From: Streptomyces cucumeris
GTDB lineage: Bacteria > Actinomycetota > Actinomycetes > Streptomycetales > Streptomycetaceae
Reading direction: 5' to 3'
NCBI RefSeq assembly: GCF_024295805.1
Contig: NZ_JANCLX010000005.1
Coordinates: 62,001 to 126,000, forward strand
DNA: 64,000 nucleotides
Numbering within the stretch: position 1 is the first letter of the stretch; each line of letters opens with the position of its first letter. The notes beneath the pieces were generated by a model. That model had not been told where the DNA came from. It saw only the letters and a list, made by a program, of their open reading frames with translations, and made no database searches. The position numbers and the translations under genes were made by a program. Shown here in pieces: positions 18,163 through 26,755 of this stretch.

Positions 18163-19035
18163 ATGCTCGAGCTCCTGACCTACCCCTTCATGCAGCGGGC
18201 GCTGCTCGCCGCCGTCCTCGTCGGCATCACCGCGCCCGCCGTCGGCATCTACCTCGTCCAGCGCCGCCAGGCCATCATGGGCGACGGTATCGGCCATGTC
18301 GCGCTCACCGGTGTCGCCCTCGGCTTCCTGACCGGCACCAATCCGGTCTGGACCGCCATCGCGGTCTCCGCCCTCGGCGCCGTCCTCATGGAACTGATCC
18401 GCTGGTACGGCAAGACCCGCGGCGATCTCGCGCTCGCGATGCTCTTCTACGGCGGGATGGCGGGCGGTGTGCTGCTGATCAACCTCTCGCCGAACGGCTC
18501 CAACGCCAACCTCACCACGTACCTCTTCGGTTCGATCACCACGGTCTCGCAGCAGGACGTGGTGGTGATCAGCCTGCTGGCCGGGTTCGTCATGCTGATC
18601 ACCCTGGGGCTGCGCCGCCAGCTCTTCGCCGTCTGCCAGGACGAGGAGTTCGCCCGGGTCACCGGGCTGCCGGTGCGCACCCTCAATCTGCTGCTGGCCG
18701 TCACCGCGGCCGTCACCGTCACCGTCGCCATGCGCGTCGTGGGCCTGCTGCTGGTCAGCGCCCTGATGGTGGTCCCGGTCGCCGCCGCCCAGCAGGCCAC
18801 CCGCGGATTCGCGATGACACTGGCCCTCGCGGTCTCGATCGGAGTGGTGGTCACTCTGTCCGGCACGGTGTTCTCGTTCTACGAGAACGTCCCCCCGGGC
18901 GCGAGCATCGTCGTCCTCGCCATCGGCGTTTTCGCCGTGATCACGGCCCTGGCCGCGCCCTTGGCGAAATCCCGCGCCCGGAGGGCCGCGGCGGCCGAGG
19001 AGAGGTGCACCCTGAGGGACGATGTACTCGTCTAG
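18163..19035 (+). CDS. znuB: Zinc ABC transporter permease
   Basis: 290 residues with 8-9 transmembrane helices, ABC-3 family. Begins MLELLTYPFMQRAL and contains the family motif QRRQAIMGDGIGHVALTGVALGF and the coupling-helix region near DEEFARVTGLPV. Forms the membrane channel with ZnuC as motor and ZnuA as binding protein; tightly spaced in the operon. Confidence 0.95.
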   Translation: MLELLTYPFMQRALLAAVLVGITAPAVGIYLVQRRQAIMGDGIGHVALTGVALGFLTGTNPVWTAIAVSALGAVLMELIRWYGKTRGDLALAMLFYGGMAGGVLLINLSPNGSNANLTTYLFGSITTVSQQDVVVISLLAGFVMLITLGLRRQLFAVCQDEEFARVTGLPVRTLNLLLAVTAAVTVTVAMRVVGLLLVSALMVVPVAAAQQATRGFAMTLALAVSIGVVVTLSGTVFSFYENVPPGASIVVLAIGVFAVITALAAPLAKSRARRAAAAEERCTLRDDVLV

Positions 19036-19108
19036 TCCGTGCCCGCTCCGTTAGCTGGCACAATGGCCGGGCAAAGGCGACGGAGCGTGCGAGGTTGAGG
19101 AGGCAGCT

Positions 19109-19531
19109 GTGGCGACCGCGGGTCCCCCAGTACGCGGCCGGTCCACCAGGCAGCGCGCCGCGGTGGCGGCGGCGCTGGACGAGGTGGACGAGTTCCGCAG
19201 TGCGCAGGAACTCCACGACATGCTGAAGCACCGCGGCGACTCGGTCGGCCTGACCACGGTCTACCGCACCCTCCAGTCCCTCGCCGACGCCGGCGAGGTC
19301 GACGTGCTGCGCACGACGGAGGGCGAGGCGGTCTACCGCCGGTGCAACAGCGATGAGCACCACCACCACCTGGTCTGCCGCTCCTGCGGCAAGGCGGTCG
19401 AGGTGGAGGGCCCGGCCGTGGAGAAATGGGCCGACGCGATCGCCGCCGAGCACGGCTTCGTGGACGTCGCCCACACGATCGAGATCTTCGGCACCTGCGG
19501 GGACTGCGCGGCGGCCTCGTCCGACGCCTGA
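19109..19531 (+). CDS. zur: Zinc uptake regulator, Fur family
   Basis: 140-residue zinc-sensing repressor. N-terminal winged helix (RQRAAVAAALDEVDEF, GLTTVYRTLQSLADAGEVD), then metal sites: HHHHLVCRSCG supplies His ligands and one CxxC, and FGTCGDCAA the second CxxC of the structural zinc. GTG start follows GAGGAGGC. It is 73 bases after znuB, so it is probably co-transcribed with the transporter, completing a feedback loop through the box at 16258. Confidence 0.95.
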   Translation: MATAGPPVRGRSTRQRAAVAAALDEVDEFRSAQELHDMLKHRGDSVGLTTVYRTLQSLADAGEVDVLRTTEGEAVYRRCNSDEHHHHLVCRSCGKAVEVEGPAVEKWADAIAAEHGFVDVAHTIEIFGTCGDCAAASSDA

Positions 19532-19535
19532 CCCC

Positions 19536-19570
19536 CGGGCGGCCGTCCGTCCTCACCCCACGGCCGCCCG
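19536..19570. terminator. zur terminator, bidirectional with the convergent gene
   Basis: Perfect 11-base arms (19536-19546 and 19560-19570) around a 13-base loop, starting 5 bases after the zur stop. The right arm overlaps the 3' end of the convergent gene. Confidence 0.65.
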
Positions 19571-19930
19571 CAACTCCCTCAGCGAGGCGAGGTAATCCGC
19601 CCGCCCCGCGTCCCCCTCGTCGACCCCGCCCAGCCGCGACTCCGCCAGCTCGTCGGCGGCGCACAGCACGGCCTCCCCGAGCGCGTCCCGCCCGACACGG
19701 GCGATCACTCCGCGCCCGGTCCGCGGGCCAACGGAGATGCCCTGCTTCCCTCGCCGGAAGACGAGGCCGAAGGACGTGTCGATGCCGTGGTACGACAGCA
19801 CCTTCGTGGAGCCGTCGAGGAAGCCGCGCAACTGGTCCAGGAGCAGTGACACCGAGAGGTAGATCATCATCCCCTGGTCGGGGACATGCCCCTGGGAACT
19901 GATCCACCCGAAGTCACCGGCCCACTCCAT
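19553..19930 (-). CDS. Uncharacterised protein, possible immunity-type gene
   Basis: I do not recognise this family. The 125-residue product is soluble, with GWISSQGHVPDQGMMIYLSVSLLLDQLRGF and a basic middle (GLVFRRGKQGISVGP) and an acidic C-terminal helix. It is last in a run of short same-strand genes downstream of the RHS toxin, where immunity genes collect. Only one ATG (19930) is available, yet the same frame stays open upstream to 20003 and reads protein-like (RELLRTAGQGEPSGFDLGD), while an ATGA-type start at the previous gene's stop (19995) is in another frame. This suggests a shifted or lost N-terminus. Confidence 0.5.
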   Translation of the reverse strand: MEWAGDFGWISSQGHVPDQGMMIYLSVSLLLDQLRGFLDGSTKVLSYHGIDTSFGLVFRRGKQGISVGPRTGRGVIARVGRDALGEAVLCAADELAESRLGGVDEGDAGRADYLASLRELRAAVG

Positions 19931-19991
19931 GTCCCCGAGATCGAACCCGCTCGGCTCGCCCTGGCCGGCCGTACGGAGAAGCTCGCGCGGA

Positions 19992-20483
19992 TCATCCGAG
20001 GCTCACACTCCACACGTCCCCGTATCGAGGACAGCACGCGCCGCCCTCCTCCTGATCATCGACGACCAGGACTGAGACCTTGGTCCCAGCGGCCCGGTAT
20101 TCCAGGTGGCCGCCCTGGCGGAGGAGTTCGAGCCCGGGCGGCTCCGGAAGGGATCCGAGCTCTTCCCGCAGCGCCTCCCAGGTACAGGAGCCAGAGAAGA
20201 CCACCCCGGTGCACCGCGCCCATTCCTCCGCCATGCCGTGGGCATCCCCCATCAGCCGATGCAGTGCCACCGCCCCGCCGGTCATGGCCCACTCCCCCGG
20301 TGCCCCGGAGAAGTACAGCTCCACGAAGCCGTAGTCCCGTCGGAGCGTTCCGCACTCCTCATCGATCACATCGATGCAGTCCACGCTCAACGCCCGATCG
20401 GCATCATCGAGGCTCGCCCCGATCCCCAGACCATGGATACGCCCGGTGGCCACGACACCGGCCATGAACTCCACGCCGTTCAC
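19992..20483 (-). CDS. Uncharacterised soluble protein, possible immunity protein
   Basis: 163 residues, unrecognised. No signal or membrane segment. It shows alternating strands and acidic patches (CIDVIDEECGTLRRDYGFVE, ELYFSGAPGEW) as in many SUKH- or DUF-type immunity proteins, but I cannot assign a family. Start is a GTG that overlaps the stop of the 71-residue gene (GTGA). Because it lies in the same strand cluster behind an RHS toxin it may neutralise an older toxin tip. Confidence 0.55.
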   Translation of the reverse strand: MNGVEFMAGVVATGRIHGLGIGASLDDADRALSVDCIDVIDEECGTLRRDYGFVELYFSGAPGEWAMTGGAVALHRLMGDAHGMAEEWARCTGVVFSGSCTWEALREELGSLPEPPGLELLRQGGHLEYRAAGTKVSVLVVDDQEEGGACCPRYGDVWSVSLG

Positions 20484-20695
20484 GGCACCGTGAACCAGCA
20501 GATGTCCCCGGAGTCCGGGAGCCCCGGGAGCTTCGCCATCTCCGACCGGATCCTGTCGAGGGTTTCGCCCTTGGTGGCGTCCCAGGGCGTGAAGGGATGC
20601 GCATCCGACGAGGTGAGGTCTCCGGCACGGACGCCCCGGTCGTACAGGTCACTGATCACGGAGCGGTCCAACCAGCACCGGCGGGGTCCAAACAC
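20480..20695 (-). CDS. Short protein, possible remnant of a toxin C-terminus
   Basis: 71 residues from a GTG at 20695 with no clear ribosome site. The frame is open upstream back to a stop near 20744, reading AVIGGHLLVFGPRRCWLDR across the start, so the present N-terminus may be a broken remainder. The sequence (WLDRSVISDLYDRG, LTSSDAHPFTPWD) is unknown to me. Position between the RHS immunity gene and a putative immunity gene (overlapping it by 4 bases) fits an orphan toxin tip or a member of an immunity cassette. Confidence 0.4.
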   Translation of the reverse strand: MFGPRRCWLDRSVISDLYDRGVRAGDLTSSDAHPFTPWDATKGETLDRIRSEMAKLPGLPDSGDICWFTVP

Positions 20696-20712
20696 CAGAA
20701 GGTGGCCGCCAA

Positions 20713-21093
20713 TTACTGCTCCACCGCAACGGTCACGTCGTGTGGGTCAGGCAGTTTCACTGGCGCTTCGTCCGTATACCAGGAGTACTCCAAAGCCGAC
20801 AGGCTCCCATCGCTTACCCACAGCAGCAGTTCGCCGACCAACTCTCCAGACGAGTCCTTCACTGCGCCAGTAGCAGGGAGCACCCCGTTGGGGACCTCCG
20901 CTCGCGGAAAAGGCTCGACTACCTTGAGTTCCACGCTCGGGGAATCGCTTCCCCATCGACCGACGACACGCGTTTGATGGACCTGCTGCCTCAGCTGATC
21001 GACGCCGGGGAATTGCGCCGAAAGAAGCTTATTCAGCACATCACTTTCCGCCACGTGAAGATTCCTGGACGGGTGCTCTACTGCCGCCATCAT
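20713..21093 (-). CDS. Cognate immunity protein for the RHS toxin
   Basis: 126 residues, soluble, acidic. Its ATG overlaps the RHS stop (ATGA), the standard arrangement for a polymorphic toxin and its antidote. Family not recognised; features are LNKLLSAQFPGVDQLRQQV near the N-terminus and a strand-rich C-terminus (GELLLWVSDGSLSALEYSWYT). Its base composition (about 55% GC where I counted 60 bases at 21001) is well below the 70% or more of flanking genes, shared with the toxin tip, so the pair probably arrived together by recombination. Function is inferred from position. Confidence 0.65.
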   Translation of the reverse strand: MMAAVEHPSRNLHVAESDVLNKLLSAQFPGVDQLRQQVHQTRVVGRWGSDSPSVELKVVEPFPRAEVPNGVLPATGAVKDSSGELVGELLLWVSDGSLSALEYSWYTDEAPVKLPDPHDVTVAVEQ

Positions 21094-24000
21094 TTCCCTC
21101 CGGGGAACTTATCTTCGATGAATGCCGTACCCACTCGCGGCACACCCTTCACCATGGCTCCGCGAATCGTCACGACCTCACCGTCGATCGTACGCTTGAC
21201 CACAAACCCGCCAGCATCCGGCAAGTCTTCTTTCTCACCCAAGCTATTGACGATGCGCCTAAATGCCTGTTCCCTACCTCCCGAATTCTTCACGATATCC
21301 TCGAACCCGTGCTTCGGAGGGTCGACTACATGCTCCAGCTTGCGCGGAGTGTTATCCAGTTCGTAAGCCTTGTCCAGAGCCTCCTGTGGACAACGCTGAA
21401 GGCCGAGCGGATCAGTCCAGCCGAGCGGGCTGGTGACATATCCATGATGATTGGGGGCGGGGTCGAGGCCAAGGGGGTCGGGGCTGACGTAGCGGGCGGT
21501 TTCGGGGTCGTAGTGGCGGAAGTAGTTGTAGTGCAGGCCCGTTTCCGGGTCTGCGTACTGGCCTGGGAAGCGGAGGGGGCAGTCGACGGATTCCGGGGCG
21601 AGTGGGGAGGGGAAATCCGTGCCCCAGAGGGTGGTGCGGTGTTGCCAGGCCAGGGTGCCGTCGAGGGTGACCAGTTCGGTCGGGGTGCCGACGAGGTCGG
21701 TGATGATGGCGTGGAAGCGGGTGTGGAGGTCGACGTCGTCCACGCCCGTGAACTTCTCGACCAGCGACGCGCCGGGTTCGCGGGACAGGGCCGTGTGGTC
21801 GGTCTGGGTCAGGGGGCGGTGGGTGCCCGGGGCGTAGTCCCAGGTGGTGATCTGGTCGGTGCTCGTCGTCTGCTCGGCCAGCCGGGTGTCGTCCCAGGTG
21901 AAGGTCACCGCCTCCGCCGCCGTGCCGTCCTCGGCCAGGCGTTGTTTGGATATCCGGCGGCCGAGGGGGTCGTAGGCGTAGGTCCAGTGGTCGCCGTCCG
22001 GGGTGGTCGCGTCCGTCAGGCGGTCTTCGGCGTTCCAGGTGTAGGTCCAGGTGCGGGTCTGGCCGTTCAGCAGTTTTCGGGTGCGGCGGGTCAGACGGCC
22101 CTGGGCGTCGTGTTCGTACGTCGTACGGCCCGCGCGGTGGATGACCGTACCGGTGAACTCCCGGTCGCCGGGTGACTCATGGGCGGGGGCGGTGGCGTGG
22201 GTGAGGTTGCCGAGGGTGTCGTAGGCGTAGGTCTCGGTCCAGCCGTGGGCGTGCACCGCCGTGACCCGGCCGACCGGGTCGAGGTCGAACCGGCGGGTGC
22301 CGGAGGTGAGTTCGCGGATCTCCGTCAGATAGCCGTCCGCGCGGTAGGCGTAGGAGCGGTGCTGGAGGAGACGGTCGGCGGCGTCGGCACCGCCGGTCAG
22401 TGTCTGGGTGGTGAGGCGGTCCGCCTTGTCCCAGGTCTGGGCCAGGGTCATGCCCTCGCCCAGGAGGCGTTCCACCTCGCGGCCCGCCGCGTCGTACACG
22501 AAGGACAGCGAACCGGCGTCCCCGCTCAGATCCGTCGGGCGGCCGACCGGGTCGTAGGACCAGGTGGAGGTCAGACCGGAGGGGGTCGTGCGCCGGACGC
22601 GGTGGCCTGCCGCGTCGTACGCGTACCGCGTCGTACGGCCGTTGACCGTTTCGGCGAGGACCCGGCCCAGCGGGTCTCGTTCGATGGTCAGCTCCGCGTC
22701 CGGGTTGACCGCCCCGACCAGGTCGCCCCGTACGTCATAGGCGAAGGTCGTGGTCCCACCCGCGTCGTCCCGCTGTTCGGTCGCGCGGCCCAGCGCGTCC
22801 CGGGTGAAATGGAGGGTTTCGCCCGCGCCGTTGGTGCGGGTCCGCAGGCCGCCGGCCGCATCGTGGGTGTAGGTGAGGGTGCGGCCGTTGAAGTCGGTCT
22901 CGGCGGTCGGACGGCCCGCCGGGTCATAGGTGTAGCTCCAGGTCAGGCCCTGGGGGTTGGTGACCTGGGTCAGCCGCAGCTCGGTGTCGTACGCGAAGGC
23001 GTACTCCGCGCCGTCCGCTTCGGTGCGGGTGGCGGGGACGTCGAAGTGGGTGGAGGTCTGACGGGTGGTGTTGCCGGCCGCGTCCGTATGCGTGAGGAGG
23101 TTGCCCTCGCCGTCCCAGGTCCAGCTCTCCCGCCCGCCGTCCGGCTCCTCCCGCCAGGCCGGTTTGCCCTCGGTGGTCCAGCCCATCCGCGCGGTGTGGC
23201 CCAGCGGGTCGGTGACCTCGGCCACCCGGCCGAAGGTGTCCCGGCGGACCGTCGTGGTGTGGCCCAGGGGGTCGGTGACCTCCACCGGCAGTCCCGCCGG
23301 GTCACAGGCGACGCGGCGGGTGTGACCCAGCGCGTCGGTCACCGCCGTGAGGTGGCCGATGTCGTCGTACGCATAGCGGGTCGTCGCCCCCGCCGGGTCG
23401 GTCGTGGCGGTGACGTTCCCGGCGGTGTCATAGGTGTGGTGCCAGGTGCCGCCGCCCGGCTCGGTGACCTCCACCGGCAGGCACAGCTCGTTGTACATGG
23501 CGCGGGCCTCGGCGCCGTCGGGAAGGGTGACGGTGGTGAGGTTGCCGTCCTCGTCATACGCGTAGCGGGTGGCCCGGCCCAGCGGATCGGTGACCGCGAG
23601 CCTGCGGTGGCCGCGGGCGTCCCATTCCGTCCGGGTGGTGTGACCCAGCGGATCCGTCTCCTCGATCACCTGGCCGCCGTCGTCGCACCGGAAGGTGGTG
23701 CGGTGGCCGAGGGAGTCGGTGTAGACCGTGGTGCGTGACGCGTCGTCGTACGCGAGAGAGCCGTTGAAGACACCGTCGCTGCCCTCGGTACGCACCACGC
23801 GCCCTGCCGGGTCGTAGACATAGGCGAACGAGGTGCCGTTGCGGTCGGTCCAGGAGGTGACCCGGCCCTCGGCGTCGTTGGTGAAGCGCAGCGGCTCACC
23901 GCTGGAGTTGATGACCTCGGCGAGGTGGCCCGCGTCGTCGTAGCCATAACGCATCACGACCGTACCGGCCTCGGACGCGCCGCCGCTCGCCTCGTAGACC

Positions 24001-25355
24001 GAGGGCGCGTGGTCCAGCAGCCGCAGCGCGGTGACCCGTTCGCCCTCGGTGTCCACGGCCACGTAGTAGCCGCCGGAGTGCCGGACCGCCGAGGGCACCC
24101 CGTTCGCGAGCCGTTCGATGTCGATCCGGGCGCCGTTGCGGTCCGCCACGCTCTCCAGCGGCAGGTACACCGCCCCCGGCTCCTCGGTGGCGGCCGCCCG
24201 GCTGAAGGTGCGCACCACACCGGATTCCGGATCGGTGACGGTCATGACCCCGTCGGCCTCGCCGTCCCACTCCAGCGGCCAGCGGGCGCCCTTCTTCGGC
24301 AGCACCGGCACCCCGGCGCCGGGCACCGGGTACACCAGCCGCATACCGTCCGCCGCGGCGAAGACCACGCCCTCCGCGTCGAGCTGCACCCGCTCGTCCA
24401 GCAGGCTCACCCAGGTCGGGCCGAAGCACACCCCGCCCCGGTACGAGGAGACATGGGTGCGTTCGAAGACCAGCGGCAGCGAACCGGGAAGCGTCAGATC
24501 GGTCTGCTCCATCAGCATCGCGCCGGTCGCGACGTCGATCGGCTCGCCCACCCGCGGACACGCCTTGGAGCCACGGCAGGCGGCGCCCTCTTCGATCAGA
24601 TTGGGGCGGATCGAGGGGACCTTCGGGGGCCGCAGCATGAGCGGCACCCGGCTGCTCTTGGGCATCACCCCGGGTTTGAGCACGCCGAACCCGGCGCCGA
24701 AAACGCCTCCGTCGATCATGCCCTGCTTGGCGGCCTCGCTGACCTCCTCCAGGCTGAAGCCCTTCTGCTGTCCGAGGGCGATCTTCAGCGGCTGGGCCAC
24801 CGCCGCGTCGATGGTCACCGACACCACACTGGTGAAGACCGCGCCCGCCAGCATCTCCGCGGCGATGACGGCGACCACTTCCTCCACCGCGATGCCCAGG
24901 CCGGCAGCCATGGCAATGATCTCCGCCGCCACCGCGTCGGAGCCGCCCCCGGTGAAGACGGTCAGCAGCCCGCCACCCACGAGCGCGACGGCATCGATGC
25001 CGATCTGGATCCACAGCTTCTCGATCGCGTCGTCCACCGCGTCGGCGAACTTGTCCAGCGCCTTCGCCATACTCCGGGCGGACTTGGCGAGATTGGTCAG
25101 CCAGCCCTCGTCCTTGCCCTTGGCGTAACGCCCCCAGAAGATCTCGAAGGCATCGATCGCCTCACCCTCGTTGTGGTGGATGAGCGTCGTGGCCGCCTTG
25201 TTGGTCGCGACCCGCACATCGTCCACGGTGCCGGCGAACGTCCGCCAGGCATCGGCGGCGTTGCGCAGGGTGTCGGAATCGGCGTCCGGCCACCACATAC
25301 CGAGCTTGATGAGGAGGGCCTTGGCCTTCTCCTCGAGCTCACTTCCGAAGCTCAC
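21090..25355 (-). CDS. RHS-repeat polymorphic toxin with WXG-like N-terminus
   Basis: A 1421-residue effector. Residues about 1-120 form a helical WXG100/CpnT-like N-terminal domain; 120-240 hold hydrophobic helices (ALVGGGLLTVFTGGG); about 260-400 is a DUF6531-like head with GEPIDVATGAML; about 400-1290 carry YD/RHS repeats (many copies of the form YDxxGxLxxxTDxxG); the RHS core ends in DPETGLHYNYFRHYDPE and DPLGLDPAPNHHGYV. The last 100 residues after TDPLGLQ are the variable toxin tip, containing KLEHVVDPPKHGF and GAMVKGVPRVGTAFI; the His-rich pattern suggests a BECR-type RNase fold, but I cannot name the family. GTG start overlaps the WXG100 gene. Likely secreted by a type VII (ESX) system. 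Toxin tip GC falls to 48-62% in counted blocks. Confidence 0.88.
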   Translation of the reverse strand: MSFGSELEEKAKALLIKLGMWWPDADSDTLRNAADAWRTFAGTVDDVRVATNKAATTLIHHNEGEAIDAFEIFWGRYAKGKDEGWLTNLAKSARSMAKALDKFADAVDDAIEKLWIQIGIDAVALVGGGLLTVFTGGGSDAVAAEIIAMAAGLGIAVEEVVAVIAAEMLAGAVFTSVVSVTIDAAVAQPLKIALGQQKGFSLEEVSEAAKQGMIDGGVFGAGFGVLKPGVMPKSSRVPLMLRPPKVPSIRPNLIEEGAACRGSKACPRVGEPIDVATGAMLMEQTDLTLPGSLPLVFERTHVSSYRGGVCFGPTWVSLLDERVQLDAEGVVFAAADGMRLVYPVPGAGVPVLPKKGARWPLEWDGEADGVMTVTDPESGVVRTFSRAAATEEPGAVYLPLESVADRNGARIDIERLANGVPSAVRHSGGYYVAVDTEGERVTALRLLDHAPSVYEASGGASEAGTVVMRYGYDDAGHLAEVINSSGEPLRFTNDAEGRVTSWTDRNGTSFAYVYDPAGRVVRTEGSDGVFNGSLAYDDASRTTVYTDSLGHRTTFRCDDGGQVIEETDPLGHTTRTEWDARGHRRLAVTDPLGRATRYAYDEDGNLTTVTLPDGAEARAMYNELCLPVEVTEPGGGTWHHTYDTAGNVTATTDPAGATTRYAYDDIGHLTAVTDALGHTRRVACDPAGLPVEVTDPLGHTTTVRRDTFGRVAEVTDPLGHTARMGWTTEGKPAWREEPDGGRESWTWDGEGNLLTHTDAAGNTTRQTSTHFDVPATRTEADGAEYAFAYDTELRLTQVTNPQGLTWSYTYDPAGRPTAETDFNGRTLTYTHDAAGGLRTRTNGAGETLHFTRDALGRATEQRDDAGGTTTFAYDVRGDLVGAVNPDAELTIERDPLGRVLAETVNGRTTRYAYDAAGHRVRRTTPSGLTSTWSYDPVGRPTDLSGDAGSLSFVYDAAGREVERLLGEGMTLAQTWDKADRLTTQTLTGGADAADRLLQHRSYAYRADGYLTEIRELTSGTRRFDLDPVGRVTAVHAHGWTETYAYDTLGNLTHATAPAHESPGDREFTGTVIHRAGRTTYEHDAQGRLTRRTRKLLNGQTRTWTYTWNAEDRLTDATTPDGDHWTYAYDPLGRRISKQRLAEDGTAAEAVTFTWDDTRLAEQTTSTDQITTWDYAPGTHRPLTQTDHTALSREPGASLVEKFTGVDDVDLHTRFHAIITDLVGTPTELVTLDGTLAWQHRTTLWGTDFPSPLAPESVDCPLRFPGQYADPETGLHYNYFRHYDPETARYVSPDPLGLDPAPNHHGYVTSPLGWTDPLGLQRCPQEALDKAYELDNTPRKLEHVVDPPKHGFEDIVKNSGGREQAFRRIVNSLGEKEDLPDAGGFVVKRTIDGEVVTIRGAMVKGVPRVGTAFIEDKFPGGK

Positions 25356-25744
25356 CGGTGGCCGTCCTTGCCGTGGTCACCGGCATGGTCGCCGCCGTGG
25401 CCGGAGCCGTGCCGCTTGACCTTGGTGAACATGCCCTTGATGAGCTCGTCGTTGTCGACATGACCGTCCGCCATGTCATCCATGGCCTCGTGGATGCTGG
25501 TCAGTCCCAGGACCAGGATTCCGGTTGCTCGCTCGATGTGCTTCTGGTTCGGCGTGTACTTCTTCCCGAAGTCCTTGCCCGGCTTGTCGTCCCCCCACGG
25601 CTTCCCGTAACCGTCCAGCGCGGTGATCAGCGTGGTCAGCGCCTCACTCAACTTGATCGCCTGGTGTTGGAAGGTCGGTGCGACCGCCTTGATGTCCGCC
25701 ACCTTGATGTCCAGGACCTTGCCCTTGGCGTGCCCGCCGCTCAC
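25352..25744 (-). CDS. WXG100-type secretion partner
   Basis: 130-residue helical protein with a hairpin-like core and PWGDDKPGKDFGKKY at the turn region, close to the LXG/WXG100 layout. The last 20 residues are His/Gly-rich (HGSGHGGDHAGDHGK). Four-base overlap with the toxin start and a shared promoter (25785-25814) suggest it is co-made and forms a heterodimer with the toxin's N-terminal domain for export through a type VII system. No ESX machinery is in the window. Confidence 0.72.
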   Translation of the reverse strand: MSGGHAKGKVLDIKVADIKAVAPTFQHQAIKLSEALTTLITALDGYGKPWGDDKPGKDFGKKYTPNQKHIERATGILVLGLTSIHEAMDDMADGHVDNDELIKGMFTKVKRHGSGHGGDHAGDHGKDGHR

Positions 25745-25784
25745 CCCGACGCCCCCCTTGCGCTTTTTGCTGCAAAGCCTCCAG

Positions 25785-25814
25785 ATTAGATTTGGATGAT
25801 CATGACCTGCTCAA
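25785..25814 (-). promoter_or_regulatory. Candidate promoter of the WXG100-RHS operon
   Basis: Minus strand: TTGAGC (25814-25809), 18-base spacer, TCTAAT (25790-25785), 41 bases before the GTG of the WXG100 gene. The 170-base gap to the GntR gene holds no other clear element. Confidence 0.4.
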
Positions 25815-25916
25815 TGAGGGCCCTATGGCGGGTAAAGACTTCGTCGAGTCGTTGCATTGGGAAATTGACGGACCTTCAGCACCCGCTGTGACAGCGGTGA
25901 CTCCCGAACGACCCCG

Positions 25917-26585
25917 TCAGTGCGCGGGCTCCCCGGACATCTCCCGCAGCGACCGGCACGCGCCGTCCAGGTGCGCCCGCATGCACCGCGCCGCACCCTC
26001 CTCGTCCCCCGCCTTCAACGCGTCGAGAACGGCGGTGTGTTCGGCGATGATGCGCTCACGGCCGAGGGTCCGCCGGGTCTGCACCATGCACAGGTGGACC
26101 TCGCCCTGGATACCGCGGTACAGCCGGTTCAGCCGCGGGCTGCCGACCGCTTCCACCAGCGACTGGTGGAAACGGAGATCCGCCTCGGCGAACGCACTGT
26201 GCGGGGCGTCGGGCTCCAACAGGCCGAGGTCGCCGATGGCGCGGGCGGCGGCGCTCACCGGGACCGTGCCGCGCCGCACCAGGACGCGGACGACATCCGC
26301 CTCCAGGGGGGTGCGGACCAGGAAGAGGTCCTCCACGTCGGCGCGGGTCAGCCGCGGCACATAGGCGGGCTTGTTGGCGTCGCGGTGCAGCAGCCCCTCG
26401 TGGACCAGGGCGGTCACGGCGCTGCGCGCGGTGGGACGCGACACGCCGTACTCGGTGGCTATCTCGGTCTCGGCGAGTGCCGTGCCGGGCGGAAGCTGTC
26501 CGTCCAGCACCCGGTCGCGCAGGGATGCCGCGAGCGCCTCGACGACCGAGACGGTGGACAGCCGGAACGCGGCGTCCTGAGCCAT
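25917..26585 (-). CDS. GntR-family regulator, FCD (FadR) class
   Basis: 222 residues. Winged helix in residues 10-75 (LAETEIATEYGVSRPTARS, ALVHEGLLHRD), then an all-helical FCD domain with metal/ligand-type His residues (FAEADLRFHQSL, IIAEHTAVLDAL, MRAHLDGA). ATG at 26585 follows GGAGGTG; a frame 12 codons longer lacks one. Divergent from the lactate permease operon, so it is the likely repressor, with lactate or a related 2-hydroxy acid as inducer. Confidence 0.92.
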   Translation of the reverse strand: MAQDAAFRLSTVSVVEALAASLRDRVLDGQLPPGTALAETEIATEYGVSRPTARSAVTALVHEGLLHRDANKPAYVPRLTRADVEDLFLVRTPLEADVVRVLVRRGTVPVSAAARAIGDLGLLEPDAPHSAFAEADLRFHQSLVEAVGSPRLNRLYRGIQGEVHLCMVQTRRTLGRERIIAEHTAVLDALKAGDEEGAARCMRAHLDGACRSLREMSGEPAH

Positions 26586-26654
26586 GAACACCTCCACGCG
26601 GGGACATCGCCATTCTCGCATGTGTCATGTCGGACCCATTGACTGCCATGAGTC

Positions 26655-26667
26655 ATTGTCTGACAAT
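26655..26667. promoter_or_regulatory. FCD-GntR operator in the lactate locus
   Basis: ATTGTC-T-GACAAT is a perfect 6-base dyad with a one-base centre, close to the TNGTxxxACNA form used by LldR/PdhR-type regulators. It lies between the divergent regulator (start 26585) and permease (start 26756). Confidence 0.6.
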
Positions 26668-26755
26668 CGCCGGAACCTTCATCACGAACGTGGCGGGGGT
26701 CACACGGCCCTACCCCGGGGCAGCCCGGACGAGGCGAGGAGAGGCGAGAACGATC

